A stretch of 28,055 bases of DNA from Nitrososphaeraceae archaeon (GCA_030038695.1 JASHSN010000536.1:1-28055); one strand, 5' to 3'. Positions 6,872-15,337 are shown, counted from the first letter of the stretch. Notes: a model not told the origin generated them from the sequence alone. Numbers and translations are program-made.

Positions 6872-7195
6872 GGATACGGAGGCAGCCCGCCAGTACCACC
6901 AAAGACACAAGGCCCCATCTCAGGCCTTACAAGATCCACCACGTAGACGTGTTAGCATGGCCAAGCCGCCTTAGGGTTGCTCCCTCCCGGACCTCACCCA
7001 TTTCAACGATTCACAGTCAAAACCACGCCTTCGCGTAGTGCGCTGCTCTTAACCATCCGACACGGCATGACTTCATTTCAGCAAGGCAAGTAGGTACCTC
7101 ATACCCTTGGATTTACCCGGCAGTTACTGATCTCAGCATAAAGCCGATTTCTAATATGGGGTACGGCTAGCACCCCGATCCTCCCTGCCTCCGCA
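6872..7195 (-). ncRNA. ffs: 7S RNA of the signal recognition particle
   Basis: The ends pair: TGCGGAGGCAG (from about 7195) with CTGCCTCCGTA (to about 6875), an 11-bp closing helix 5. The S-domain core, the minus-strand complement of 6965-6999, carries helix 8 with GGTCC, a GGGA tetraloop of GNRA type, GGAGCAACCC and the conserved AA. Helix 6 is CTACGC-GAAG-GCGTGG (complement of 7023-7038), whose GNAR tetraloop is the SRP19 contact. About 320 nt is the usual archaeal length with both Alu and S domains. An AAATATAGA box at 7214-7222 places the 5' end near 7192-7195. The 3' end is set from the helix and could be a few bases further. Confidence 0.92.
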
Positions 7196-7213
7196 AGTAT
7201 CACTGCTAAGACT

Positions 7214-7222
7214 CTATATTTG
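7214..7222 (-). promoter_or_regulatory. TATA box of the SRP RNA gene
   Basis: On the minus strand the bases read AAATATAGA, centred about 25 nt upstream of the first paired base of SRP helix 5. Confidence 0.5.
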
Positions 7223-7295
7223 CTTATCATTTCTTGAACAATGTGTATTATTTAACAACGCGCCTGTAATCGTTATCCACTCGCCCGAATTTAAT

Positions 7296-8243
7296 TCACA
7301 TATTATTCTTCGATAGCACCTGAATGGTCTTGCAGACCGAACAAATACTGCTGGTCGAATTCCGTTCGCAAAATGAACATCGTTTAGAGTTAGATATGGA
7401 TTCTTTGGACGAAGTCTTTAATATTTTCGAGATTTTTGTCATCGAGTTGTAAGCGTTATACTTTATGCCAGCATGTTCTGATTCTAGATTATTGAAAAAT
7501 GCACGAAGTGCTGTTCTGATACTTTCATGCATATATGGACATTCTTCTGACTGAAAAGGGATCTCTCTTAATACGGCATAGAATACAATTTCCTGTTCGT
7601 AAATCTCTACAAATGGCTTTACTTTTTTGAGACCAGTGGGACCATACTGAACCGGTTCTGGATATATCCAACCAATTCTGTCAGTATCTCCTGATAGAAG
7701 GTTAATCATGAAGGTTTGTATCTGGTCATCAAGATTGTGGGCTGTCGCGACGACATTGGCACCTATCGATTCTGCTGCCATGTCTATTGCCCTCCTACGA
7801 AAGGTGCCGCACATAGAACATGAAGTCATTTTTTCGGATGGTCTCTGGAGCATTGCTTGGTCCATATCTAATCCAAAAAGTTCCCTATAGCTTGAGATTT
7901 TCGTTTCCACTTTAATATAGGAACAAAAATCTTTTACAATTTGCAATGATTCTTCCCGATACTGCGATATACCCTCGTCTATCGTGATAGCGACTAAATC
8001 TGTGCGATTATGATCTACGAAAAACTTCTTCAATACGTATAGAAGCGCAAGGCTGTCTTTACCGCCGGAGACCCCAACTGCAACTTTATCCCTATGACCA
8101 AGCATTGAGAACTTCTGCATAGTCCTGGCAGTTTTTTGTTCTATAGAACCCAAAAAACATTTTTTGCATAGATATTCCCCAGAATAGGCCCTATGGTATA
8201 CACTTAACTCATCGTGACATTTAGTGCATGTTTTCCTTGACAG
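7296..8243 (-). CDS. ttuA: tRNA 2-thiolation enzyme, TtuA/Ncs6 family; unusual start
   Basis: This family thiolates tRNA uridine (U34 or U54) through ATP-dependent adenylation. The PP-loop SGGKDS and the cluster/catalytic cysteines of SCSMCG and EECPY are all present. A C-terminal zinc finger reads CSFC...CSVC. From the TTG at 8153 the protein is 285 aa and lacks the N-terminal zinc finger. Reading upstream in frame restores it: CTKC then, after 16 residues, CKKC. No ATG, GTG or TTG exists between the upstream in-frame TAA and that finger. The only near-cognate is CTG at 8243, which has a TATA-like AATAATAAC at 8266-8274 centred 26-27 nt upstream. From CTG the protein is 315 aa: zinc Cys 6, 9, 26, 29; PP-loop 59-64; Cys 142, 145, 235; C-terminal Cys 289, 292, 301, 304. 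A sequence error or recent start loss is the alternative. Confidence 0.8.
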   Translation of the reverse strand: MSRKTCTKCHDELSVYHRAYSGEYLCKKCFLGSIEQKTARTMQKFSMLGHRDKVAVGVSGGKDSLALLYVLKKFFVDHNRTDLVAITIDEGISQYREESLQIVKDFCSYIKVETKISSYRELFGLDMDQAMLQRPSEKMTSCSMCGTFRRRAIDMAAESIGANVVATAHNLDDQIQTFMINLLSGDTDRIGWIYPEPVQYGPTGLKKVKPFVEIYEQEIVFYAVLREIPFQSEECPYMHESIRTALRAFFNNLESEHAGIKYNAYNSMTKISKILKTSSKESISNSKRCSFCERNSTSSICSVCKTIQVLSKNNM

Positions 8244-8351
8244 GGGTAATATTTATGGACTCTCAGTTATTATTTCTTGGCATAAGAACAGAACAGCATA
8301 TGTTACAAGAGCTCCATGACATTTATTGCTCGACATGATCTTCCTTTGAGT

Positions 8352-8921
8352 ATGCAAATCAACGAAGACCTGTCAGATGAAATAAATCTCAAGATAATAG
8401 ATATTTTGGGCAGAGATTCATCAACACGTTTCGTTGAGATTGCAAGATAGCTCGCAATCTCCGACGCAACGGTGCATATAAAGTCAGACGGTTGATACTA
8501 CCAGAATCATACGCAAGTTTACAACTGTAAACAATTGTCGTATATGCTATCAACACCTTGCCTAGCCTTTATGGGTATAAATGTTGAACCTGGCTTTGCG
8601 GAAGAGGTTTTTCTTGGATTATCAAACGTGGAAACAGTTTTAGAGATTCATGAGATGCATGGTAGATTTGATCTCATATTAAAGATTCGCGCTAAGAATT
8701 TGGACCAGATGAGAGGTGTAGTGGTAAACAAGATACGAACCCTGCCACATATCGTGGATATCGAGTTGATGACAGTTTTAAAGTCTAGAAAGGAATATAG
8801 CAGAAAAGATAGAACCAGCAATAGCTTAAATGTGTCAGGGTTACCTATTGTTTCTGTTTTTCCCTCTTCGAAGCCTGCCACCAATCCAGATAATCATCAT
8901 GCAACTGCCTTCGTTTATTGA
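8352..8921 (+). pseudogene. Broken Lrp/AsnC-family transcription regulator
   Basis: ATG at 8352 opens a typical Lrp winged-helix start (DEINLKIIDILGRDSS, then FVEIAR). It hits TAG at 8448-8450 where a Gln codon is expected, then continues in frame with LAISDATVHIK. A second stop, TGA, is at 8493-8495. The next part of the family pattern appears in other frames (RRLIL; then RIIRKFTT...YQHLA) before the first frame resumes at about 8560 with LAFMGINVEPG. The ligand-binding RAM domain is intact to TVLKSRKE near 8796. So there are one nonsense change and at least two frameshifts inside about 110 bp. The 3' end runs on to 8921 and overlaps the zinc-ribbon gene. A TATA-like box near 8319-8327 survives. 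A stand-alone RAM protein starting at 8535 is possible. Confidence 0.8.
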
Positions 8922-9060
8922 TAGACTGTTTTTCTGCCTTATCGCGTAGTTCATCGATCTTTTCCCTTGGGGCAAATATACCGCAACTCTTACAAATAAA
9001 ATTTTTGCTATTAGGATCAAATTTCAAATCGCCGCCACACTCTGGACAGAAGTTTGTCAA
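8845..9060 (-). CDS. Small zinc-ribbon protein (71 aa)
   Basis: A zinc ribbon occupies the N-terminus: FCPECGG...FICKSCG, two CxxC knuckles separated by 15 residues, as in archaeal transcription-factor or polymerase-associated ribbons. The C-terminal half is a charged helix (EKIDELRDKAEKQSI, then a basic stretch ending in KREKQKQ). The start is TTG at 9060, supported by a TATA-like CTTTTATTAG at 9082-9092 about 26 nt upstream. Its 3' end overlaps the readthrough tail of the Lrp pseudogene on the other strand by 77 bp. The function is not recognised; nucleic-acid or RNA-polymerase contact is a guess from the fold. Confidence 0.7.
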   Translation of the reverse strand: MTNFCPECGGDLKFDPNSKNFICKSCGIFAPREKIDELRDKAEKQSINKRRQLHDDYLDWWQASKREKQKQ

Positions 9061-9451
9061 ACGTATTGTACTCCTGAAGATCCTAATAAAAGCATTGTGC
9101 GAACACTATTTTTTTAACGATCGTTAATGTACAATCTCATATCGAATGACCAACCAGCAATCGGTGGTCGTCTGTGCATGAAAACAAATAATCATGTCCC
9201 ACACATCTTTTTTTTGACGTCCTTTTATTCATACCAGTTTTGTCCTTTATACGCTCTTTAGTAACGCTCGTTTCATGCGCCTAGAGACTACGTGTTCAAT
9301 GCTACCAACTCTCTAGTGGAAGCTGTGCGCAGTCTTACATACGGAAACGTTCGATCTGGTGCATGGACTTACATCGTCATTCCACCATTTCAAGTGGTCA
9401 GTTCGCCCGTCATTTGCCATGCACCAGCACAAGAACTTCGAATATGAGAAA
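9061..9451. other. 391-bp intergenic region with promoter-like box and hairpin
   Basis: A TATA-like CTTTATAC near 9245-9252 on the plus strand is followed about 26 nt later by ATG at 9275, which opens a frame of only 13 codons. The large hairpin at 9356-9427 lies further downstream on the same presumed transcript. No gene or tRNA is seen. Confidence 0.45.
9356..9427. repeat. 11-bp perfect inverted repeat enclosing a smaller hairpin
   Basis: CTGGTGCATGG (9356-9366) pairs with CCATGCACCAG (9417-9427). Inside it, CCAC (9382-9385) can pair with GTGG (9394-9397). The 72-nt structure ends 24 bp from the stop of the AcnX small subunit, so it could end that transcript or belong to a small RNA. It does not meet tRNA, box C/D or H/ACA rules that I can apply by eye. 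Confidence 0.6.
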
Positions 9452-9871
9452 TTAAACCGTTCTGTTTGTTAGACACACTAGATTATTATCTGCATCGACC
9501 TTCACTTCCATTCCAGATTTAATAGCTAAAAACGACTTGACATCAGGCGTGTCTACGAGAGGTATACTTGAGATAGCGCAACCTGAAGCTGTGGTTATAT
9601 CTGCCTTGTTACTGCATATTATTGCAGTTGGTGCTACTCCATTCACTTTCATCGAGTAAATAGCATATGCCCCGACACTACTTCCGATAGCCCCTGGAAA
9701 AACCAGTACTGCACCTTTAATGCATCTGCCAAACAATTCATGATGCCGGTTCACTATAATTCCTTTCTGTAGGTCTATCATTGAAAGGAAATTGATAGGT
9801 TCTACCGTAATAAGTGCTTTCCCGATGCCAACCCCAGATACAATTGTTCTGCACTTCACGAACGTATTCAA
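9452..9871 (-). CDS. Phosphomevalonate dehydratase small subunit (AcnX swivel domain)
   Basis: This DUF126-type swivelling domain of aconitase X carries the conserved GSSVGAY loop (residues 63-69) preceded by FPGAIG, plus VNRHHELFGRCIKG and the KADITTASGCAIS segment. With the large subunit it forms the archaeal phosphomevalonate dehydratase, which turns (R)-5-phosphomevalonate into trans-anhydromevalonate 5-phosphate in the archaeal mevalonate pathway to membrane isoprenoids. The length of 139 aa is typical. It starts 2 nt after the large-subunit stop on the same strand, so the two are co-transcribed and probably translationally coupled. The family also contains hydroxyproline-pathway enzymes, but the archaeal context favours the mevalonate role. 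Confidence 0.85.
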   Translation of the reverse strand: MNTFVKCRTIVSGVGIGKALITVEPINFLSMIDLQKGIIVNRHHELFGRCIKGAVLVFPGAIGSSVGAYAIYSMKVNGVAPTAIICSNKADITTASGCAISSIPLVDTPDVKSFLAIKSGMEVKVDADNNLVCLTNRTV

Positions 9872-9873
9872 TT

Positions 9874-11031
9874 TTAGTTGGCGTACTCCTTCACAATTGT
9901 CTTCAAGTCTTTTAGGGATACTCCTATTCTGTTCGAATTATTGAGATAATATGCAGCCTTAATGCTGTTTGTTATCACGGAATCAAAGTCAGTCCTTGTA
10001 ATCAATGGTGTAAGACAGATGCACGAATCACACATAAATTCTGCCCCAGCATGCTCAATTCGGTCGATCAGGCCGGTGCGTGCTGACTCATTATAAACTG
10101 CTCTAGCACAGAAAACTAAACAACGTTTCGTCAGCCTTTTTCCTTCAATCGAATCTGCCAGTATATGTAGCTCCTTTAATCCGAGCTGAGGACTCCCTAG
10201 TGCAATTAAGTCACCATCCTCTGCCGTGTTTAGCTGATCTTTAATTGCAATAACTTCTTCCTTGCCACATGAAATAACTTCTTGTTGCCTGTCCTCTCGT
10301 TTCGTAAACAATCCACAAGAACCGGATGTTCCAATCGCAGCTGATAGCGCTTTCGCTTTCATCGTGTCAAGTTTTTCTTTGCATATGTCAACGGCAATAC
10401 AATTATCCCTTACTGTATTTCCCGCGAAGTAACCTAGCAGACCGTAATCTAATTCTGTTGCGAGATTATAATCGGGTTTAATGGTCACTTTCGCATGTCT
10501 GAACTTTTCCAAGAGAAGGTTGGAATATGGAGATTTCCCGGTAATTGAACTTGCGAGCGCACTCAGAGCGCTTTCCCTATTAGTTAACAGTCCTAAAATT
10601 GAATTCGAAAATACTGCAGCATTACTTTCGGCGAAGCTCACTGGGGTGCCTTTTTCAGGAATATCAAAAATTTCATACGGGATACATGTGAATGAAGTTG
10701 TCGTTCCTAACATTCGGTACGAACTTACTATACTCATTTGCTTTCGGATAAATTCATCAGGGAGATTTGGAGTCTTACTTTCGTCAAAGCCCATTGGATT
10801 TATCGTTGTCCTTATCGCGACCGTGGCACCTCTACTAAATTTTTCTAAAAAGTCCGTGCCACTGTCACCAATAGTATTGTAATTGACTCCCGATAAGTGC
10901 GCCCATTTCACAGGGATCAGCTTTTGTGCTTCGGTAGCTTCGCCTATTGCTAGCAAGATTCTATATGCAATTGCCAACGATTCACCGCCCTCACCTTTCA
11001 GCAATTTTTCTTCCTCCCTTGTGAGCTCCAT
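9874..11031 (-). CDS. Phosphomevalonate dehydratase large subunit (AcnX catalytic)
   Basis: This is the DUF521-type catalytic subunit of aconitase X. Recognisable parts are the N-terminal LTREEEKLLKGEGG (residues 3-16), AHLSGVNYNTIGDSG (44-58), TTINPMGFD, a long central region, and a C-terminal CDSCICLTPLI segment whose cysteines sit where the family binds its Fe-S cluster. It dehydrates (R)-5-phosphomevalonate together with the small subunit encoded immediately downstream. The start is ATG at 11031. A TATA-like TTATTATAGC near 11053-11062 on the minus strand is centred 26 nt upstream, predicting a leaderless mRNA for the pair. Divergent from Hel308. Confidence 0.87.
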   Translation of the reverse strand: MELTREEEKLLKGEGGESLAIAYRILLAIGEATEAQKLIPVKWAHLSGVNYNTIGDSGTDFLEKFSRGATVAIRTTINPMGFDESKTPNLPDEFIRKQMSIVSSYRMLGTTTSFTCIPYEIFDIPEKGTPVSFAESNAAVFSNSILGLLTNRESALSALASSITGKSPYSNLLLEKFRHAKVTIKPDYNLATELDYGLLGYFAGNTVRDNCIAVDICKEKLDTMKAKALSAAIGTSGSCGLFTKREDRQQEVISCGKEEVIAIKDQLNTAEDGDLIALGSPQLGLKELHILADSIEGKRLTKRCLVFCARAVYNESARTGLIDRIEHAGAEFMCDSCICLTPLITRTDFDSVITNSIKAAYYLNNSNRIGVSLKDLKTIVKEYAN

Positions 11032-11184
11032 TTCATAAAATTGAGAGTTTTAGCTATAATAACTATTTTACCAGTTTATTTTCTTAAGAATATTCCATCA
11101 TGAACTATTGACTTCGAAGGATACACAAGCATACAAATAAGTCCGTGACATTAATCATATAGCGGCATTAAAACTGTATAGAAG

Positions 11185-13320
11185 ATGATGATGGAAGATC
11201 CAAAGATAAGAAACCTGTTAGAGATACTTGGGCATACTTCACTCTTTCCCCCCCAGGAACAGGCTATCTCGCACGGTCTGCTAGAAGGCAAAAACTTGCT
11301 CGTCACATCGCCCACTGCAAGTGGAAAAACTCTAATAGCAATAATGGCAGCAATAAAAGCATTTGAAAAAGGATTAAAGGTTTTCTATCTTACGCCACTA
11401 CGTGCATTAGCTATGGAGAAGTATAATGATCTACTGGTGCTCGAACGTTTGAATATCTTGAATAGAAAGATCCGTATCAAAGTTGCCTCCGGCGATTATG
11501 ACTCGACGGCGAAAGAATTAGAAGAAGCAGATGTTCTAGTGTTGACAAACGAAAGAATGGATTCGCTAATCCGACATGGAACTAGCTGGATTTCCGATGT
11601 CGGACTCTTAGTAGTAGATGAAATTCATTTAATTGGCGAAAGGGAACGCGGCCCCACTCTTGAAATGATATTAACAATTCTTAGGAAGCTGCATTCAAAT
11701 GCACAGATTCTTGCGTTAAGTGCGACGGTTTCTAATTCTGCAGATATCGCAAAGTGGTTGGATTGTCATCTAATTGAAACTGACTGGAGACCAACTAAAC
11801 TGTTGGAGGGCGTCTATGAAGATGGGACCTTACTCATGAACGATGGCAACCATCTTAAAATTCACGGCTATTCCGATGCTGCTATAGATCTTGCGATCGA
11901 CTCTATTGATAATGGCGGACAGGCATTAATCTTCGCCGGGACTCGCAAACGTGCATGTTCACTTGCCGCTAAAGCTGCTGAAGCAGTTCTTAAACGACTT
12001 GACAGAACCGATAAAGAAAAGGCTAACACCGTATCGCTACAAATAAGAACAAAAGGCGAAGATCTAGAGCTCACGAATAATCTCTCAAAGGTTGTATCTA
12101 AAGGCGTAGCTTTCCATCATGCAGGTTTAGGGGCAAACAGTAGAGAAATTGTAGAGGAAGCATTTAAGACAGGTGTTATTAAACTCATAGTCGCTACCCC
12201 CACATTGGCGTCAGGAGTAAATTTGCCTGCAAGAAGAGTGGTACTGTCAAGTGTTGTACGGTATGACGCTAATTATGGCCAAAATATTCCGATTAGTGTT
12301 TTGGAATACAAACAACTCTGTGGCCGTGCAGGAAGACCAAAGTACGACAAATTTGGAGAAGCGATAATTGTAGCTGAATATGGACTAAGTTCAACAGATC
12401 TTTATGAACACTACGTTCTTGGGGAGGTTGAGCCAGTACGTTCGCAACTGATAAATGATAAGGCATTGAGAGTGCATCTCCTCAGTATTATTTCCACAAT
12501 TCCTGGAATGAAGCAGGACGAAATATACGATTTGTTCGGAACCTCGTTGTGTGCCCAAAATTTCAAAAAAACAGATGTAGTGCTGAAAATCGACACGGTC
12601 TTACGTTACCTTCAAGATGAGAATCTTATAAAATCGAAAAACGGAAGGTACGTACCCACCAATTTTGGAAGGCAATCATCATTACTTTATATTGACCCTC
12701 TTACTGCTGTAGACTTCAAAAGAGCGATCGAGTCAACGCAGGAGACAAATACACACGACGTTAATAAACATGCACTTGGCTTTCTGCATCTGATCACAAG
12801 TTGTTCTGATTTCTATCCTAAATTTTCAATGCGAAAGAAGGACTTGGTAGAATTAGCTGCGATTATTGGCGAACATCGTGACGAATTGTTATTTCCAATT
12901 AACGATTTTGAATGCTCCAGGAGTTTAATGGCATTATACGCGTGGATCCATGAAACTAGTGACAGGACCTTAAGTGATAGACTTGCAGTTGAACCCGGCG
13001 ATATGCATAGAATGACCGAGATCGCTGATTGGCTAGCTCATTCGTTGTATGAAGTTGCAAAATTACTTAGGCGCAGAGATTTGCTGGGAGAGTTACACAA
13101 TCTTCAAATTCGGATAAGATATGGTATAAGAGAAGAACTTATTCCACTTGTCAGGCTAAAGGATATCGGAAGAGCAAGGGCTCGAATGTTGTATGATGCA
13201 GGTATTGTTGACGCCAGGAAAGTTAGTGAAACACCAGAAGCAAAACTATCTTCTATTCCGAAAATCGGGCCAACTTTGGCAAAAAGATTAAAAGAACAAT
13301 TAAAGAAGGAACGACAGTAG
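11185..13320 (+). CDS. hel308: Hel308-type DNA repair helicase
   Basis: This superfamily 2 (Ski2-like) 3'-5' DNA helicase acts at stalled replication forks. A Q-like motif (FPPQEQA, residues 21-27) precedes Walker A (TSPTASGKT, 41-49). The DEIH box is at 145-148, motif III SAT at 179-181, and motif VI lies in QLCGRAGRP. The ratchet domain follows, and the C-terminus has a helix-hairpin-helix pair (IGRARARMLYDAGI, then IPKIGPTLAKRL). The length of 711 aa is normal. The first ATG of three (MMM) at 11185 lies about 26 nt after a TCATATAG box at 11156-11163. The upstream intergenic region is shared with the AcnX promoter. Confidence 0.93.
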   Translation: MMMEDPKIRNLLEILGHTSLFPPQEQAISHGLLEGKNLLVTSPTASGKTLIAIMAAIKAFEKGLKVFYLTPLRALAMEKYNDLLVLERLNILNRKIRIKVASGDYDSTAKELEEADVLVLTNERMDSLIRHGTSWISDVGLLVVDEIHLIGERERGPTLEMILTILRKLHSNAQILALSATVSNSADIAKWLDCHLIETDWRPTKLLEGVYEDGTLLMNDGNHLKIHGYSDAAIDLAIDSIDNGGQALIFAGTRKRACSLAAKAAEAVLKRLDRTDKEKANTVSLQIRTKGEDLELTNNLSKVVSKGVAFHHAGLGANSREIVEEAFKTGVIKLIVATPTLASGVNLPARRVVLSSVVRYDANYGQNIPISVLEYKQLCGRAGRPKYDKFGEAIIVAEYGLSSTDLYEHYVLGEVEPVRSQLINDKALRVHLLSIISTIPGMKQDEIYDLFGTSLCAQNFKKTDVVLKIDTVLRYLQDENLIKSKNGRYVPTNFGRQSSLLYIDPLTAVDFKRAIESTQETNTHDVNKHALGFLHLITSCSDFYPKFSMRKKDLVELAAIIGEHRDELLFPINDFECSRSLMALYAWIHETSDRTLSDRLAVEPGDMHRMTEIADWLAHSLYEVAKLLRRRDLLGELHNLQIRIRYGIREELIPLVRLKDIGRARARMLYDAGIVDARKVSETPEAKLSSIPKIGPTLAKRLKEQLKKERQ

Positions 13321-13416
13321 AAATGCTAAATTTGAGTACGAAATCCAGATTCTACTTTTATGTTCGTACTAATCGTAATTTTATAAGCCATCCTATCTAC
13401 GGAATTGATAACAGTA

Positions 13417-14442
13417 ATGCTTGATTTGTCCTTTTGGAGTTATGTCCTCTTTTATGGAACGGTCGTTTCTATGGCTGCATTTCTAATAATACTATTGGTG
13501 ACACCTAAAGTAATCAAATCACTCATAGCGAAAGGAAGTGTGGTTCGAGATTATCATAAACCTGGAAAGCCTAACATCCCAAGACCTGCCGGTCCCATAT
13601 TGCTCATGGGAATAGCTATCGCAGAGGGCATTCTCTTTTTACTTACGCGGAACACACAGGTTATCGCCATTCTATTAACCACAATAATCGCATTTATTGT
13701 AGGATTTATTGACGATAAAAAAGTCATGCCAGGATGGTATAAGCCTGTTGCGCTTATTCCTGCTGCCATTCCCTTGATTGTTTTAGGAGCTCATGGAACT
13801 CACCTAAATCTTATATTTGGCAGCGTATCCATTCCACTTCTATACATTCCGCTCATACTAATCGTTATTCCAGTTGCCGGCAATACAATCAATTCAATTG
13901 ACGTCTTGAATGGAGTGGCTACCGAAGCCTTGATCATCGCAATGATACCACTATTAGTCTCTATAGCCGTCTTTGCAAGCAATGTTATATTTATTGCGGC
14001 GCTTCCGCTGCTTAGTGGATTGATTGCATTTTACAAGTATCATAGGTTTCCAAGTAAAATATTTCCAGGAGATTCGGGCACCTTATTGATCGGATCTATG
14101 TACGGTGCCCTAGCAATTGCTGGAAGCTCTGAAATTATAGCAGTCATTGCCTTGCTGCCGTCAGTGATGAATTCATTTTTGTTCCTCAACAGCGTCAAAA
14201 AAATTGTAGAACATAGGCAAGTTAAGTCTCGACCTACGATCCTGACGAATGATTTTAAATTAATGGCGTCAAAGGAGAGGAATGCGCCTACAACGCTATT
14301 GAGATTAATCTTGGCAGACGGTCCTCTAACTGAAAAGGAGATTGTAAGAAAAATAGTTGAATTGGCAATATATAGCTCTGTACTAGCACTGGTATCCGTT
14401 GTTATCCAATACTATTTCCTCTCAGCCTTTTTCTCCAAATAA
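13417..14442 (+). CDS. MraY/ALG7-type GlcNAc-1-phosphate transferase (glycan synthesis)
   Basis: This polytopic membrane enzyme of the PNPT family transfers a sugar-1-phosphate to dolichyl phosphate, the first step of archaeal N-glycosylation (AglH/ALG7-like). About ten hydrophobic segments are visible. Family motifs are DYHKPGKPNIPRPAG, the metal/phosphate motif GFIDDKK, the NTINSIDVLNG segment equivalent to the NxxNxxDGxNG motif, and FPGDSGTLLIG. The frame also opens at TTG 13405. I choose ATG 13417, because the TTTTATAAGC box at about 13378-13387 predicts transcription starting near 13409. The protein is then 341 aa. It lies 97 bp after hel308 with its own promoter. Confidence 0.85.
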   Translation: MLDLSFWSYVLFYGTVVSMAAFLIILLVTPKVIKSLIAKGSVVRDYHKPGKPNIPRPAGPILLMGIAIAEGILFLLTRNTQVIAILLTTIIAFIVGFIDDKKVMPGWYKPVALIPAAIPLIVLGAHGTHLNLIFGSVSIPLLYIPLILIVIPVAGNTINSIDVLNGVATEALIIAMIPLLVSIAVFASNVIFIAALPLLSGLIAFYKYHRFPSKIFPGDSGTLLIGSMYGALAIAGSSEIIAVIALLPSVMNSFLFLNSVKKIVEHRQVKSRPTILTNDFKLMASKERNAPTTLLRLILADGPLTEKEIVRKIVELAIYSSVLALVSVVIQYYFLSAFFSK

Positions 14443-14734
14443 GACTCATTTATTTACCACAATAAACATACTTCATGCATGATAGTTGTATCAAAGGTTA
14501 TTTCGTTTCCAATACGTACCCTTAACGCGATTCGTGGTTAGCATTGGAAGATAAACGCTCACTACACGTTATCTAATCAAGAGTAGGTATCGTAGCAAAG
14601 CTGATAACGATACGATCAGATCGATAGCAAAGACATTACCTCATCATTGTTACCTAGCCTTAGGTAGGGTCGTATCCTATCTTCCAATGGTTTTGGAAAT
14701 CGTAGCGCACGAAACAAATTCTGAAGTCATCAAA
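14443..14734. other. 292-bp convergent intergenic region
   Basis: Between the 3' ends of the PNPT gene (+) and PII (-). It has a TATA-like ATTTATTTACC (14448-14457), then a 20-codon frame from ATG 14479 ending in TAG at 14539-14541, then the long inverted-repeat element beginning at 14542. Nothing recognisable is encoded. Confidence 0.4.
14542..14689. repeat. 148-nt element bounded by perfect 12-bp inverted repeats
   Basis: CATTGGAAGATA (14542-14553) and TATCTTCCAATG (14678-14689) are exact reverse complements. Inside, GTATCGT (14587-14593) pairs with ACGATAC (14607-14613) and ACCTA/TAGGT forms a short hairpin near 14652-14665. No target-site duplication is evident beside the arms. This is either a structured RNA or a small miniature-transposon-like relic. 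The arms and inner stem are seen directly; the role is unknown. Confidence 0.6.
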
Positions 14735-15088
14735 TTATCCTGACGATATGGCAGCTTCGCCGTGTCTTTTTGTTCCTATGTCAACAGCGTCGCTCACAGA
14801 AGATATGAAAATCTTGCCATCACCAGCTGAACCTGTACTGACTGTGGCCAGTATTGTATTCACTACTTTTTCTACTTGAGAGTCCTCAATCACTGTAAGT
14901 ACGTTGGCTCTGACTGAGAATTCGGAGACATATCTTGATGTCCCTCTACTACTTTCAACGACGGGCTTTGCCCCCTTTCCCCGGCCTCTTGATTCGAATA
15001 TGGTGCAACCTCCTACTCCAGCCTTTTTCAGCGCTTCATTTAGTTCTAGAACCTTTTCATTACTGATAATGGCTTCTACGCGTTTCAT
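14735..15088 (-). CDS. PII nitrogen-regulatory protein (GlnB/GlnK family)
   Basis: PII trimers sense ATP/ADP and 2-oxoglutarate and control ammonium transport and assimilation by protein contact. Features are the N-terminal MKRVEAIISNEKV, a T-loop at about 37-56 containing SSRGTSRYVSEF with Tyr53 near the classical uridylylated Tyr51, a B-loop region TGSAGDGKIFI (85-95), and a C-terminal AVDIGTKRHGEAAI. The B/C-loop usually reads RTGERGEAAI, so the first Arg is replaced here. The length of 117 aa is normal. No amt or glnA lies beside it, which is atypical for bacterial GlnK. The start ATG 15088 has a TATA-like CTTTTATTATT at 15109-15119 about 26 nt upstream. Confidence 0.9.
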   Translation of the reverse strand: MKRVEAIISNEKVLELNEALKKAGVGGCTIFESRGRGKGAKPVVESSRGTSRYVSEFSVRANVLTVIEDSQVEKVVNTILATVSTGSAGDGKIFISSVSDAVDIGTKRHGEAAISSG

Positions 15089-15337
15089 GATTTGCTATTA
15101 AAAGATGTAATAATAAAAGCTTTCCTTCAAATTACAATAATAATAACCGACCAGTTAGTTCTTTGTCGAGAAGGTAGATTTGGTTTGAAGGTAATACTGT
15201 GTAATAAATTCTTGAGCCTGACTCGTATAAAATAAACTCGATTGGCAGAGTTGTCTTTCAAATCGTATTAATATACTTGTCCATAACAGTTAGTTTTTTA
15301 ATAACTATTTATCCTTGTATCGTTTACTGCTTGTGAT

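Noticed and set aside
9356..9440. Possible H/ACA guide RNA (hairpin followed by ACA)
   Set aside because: An ACA triplet does follow the plus-strand stem, but no K-turn or clear pseudouridylation pocket could be fitted. It is left as an unassigned hairpin.
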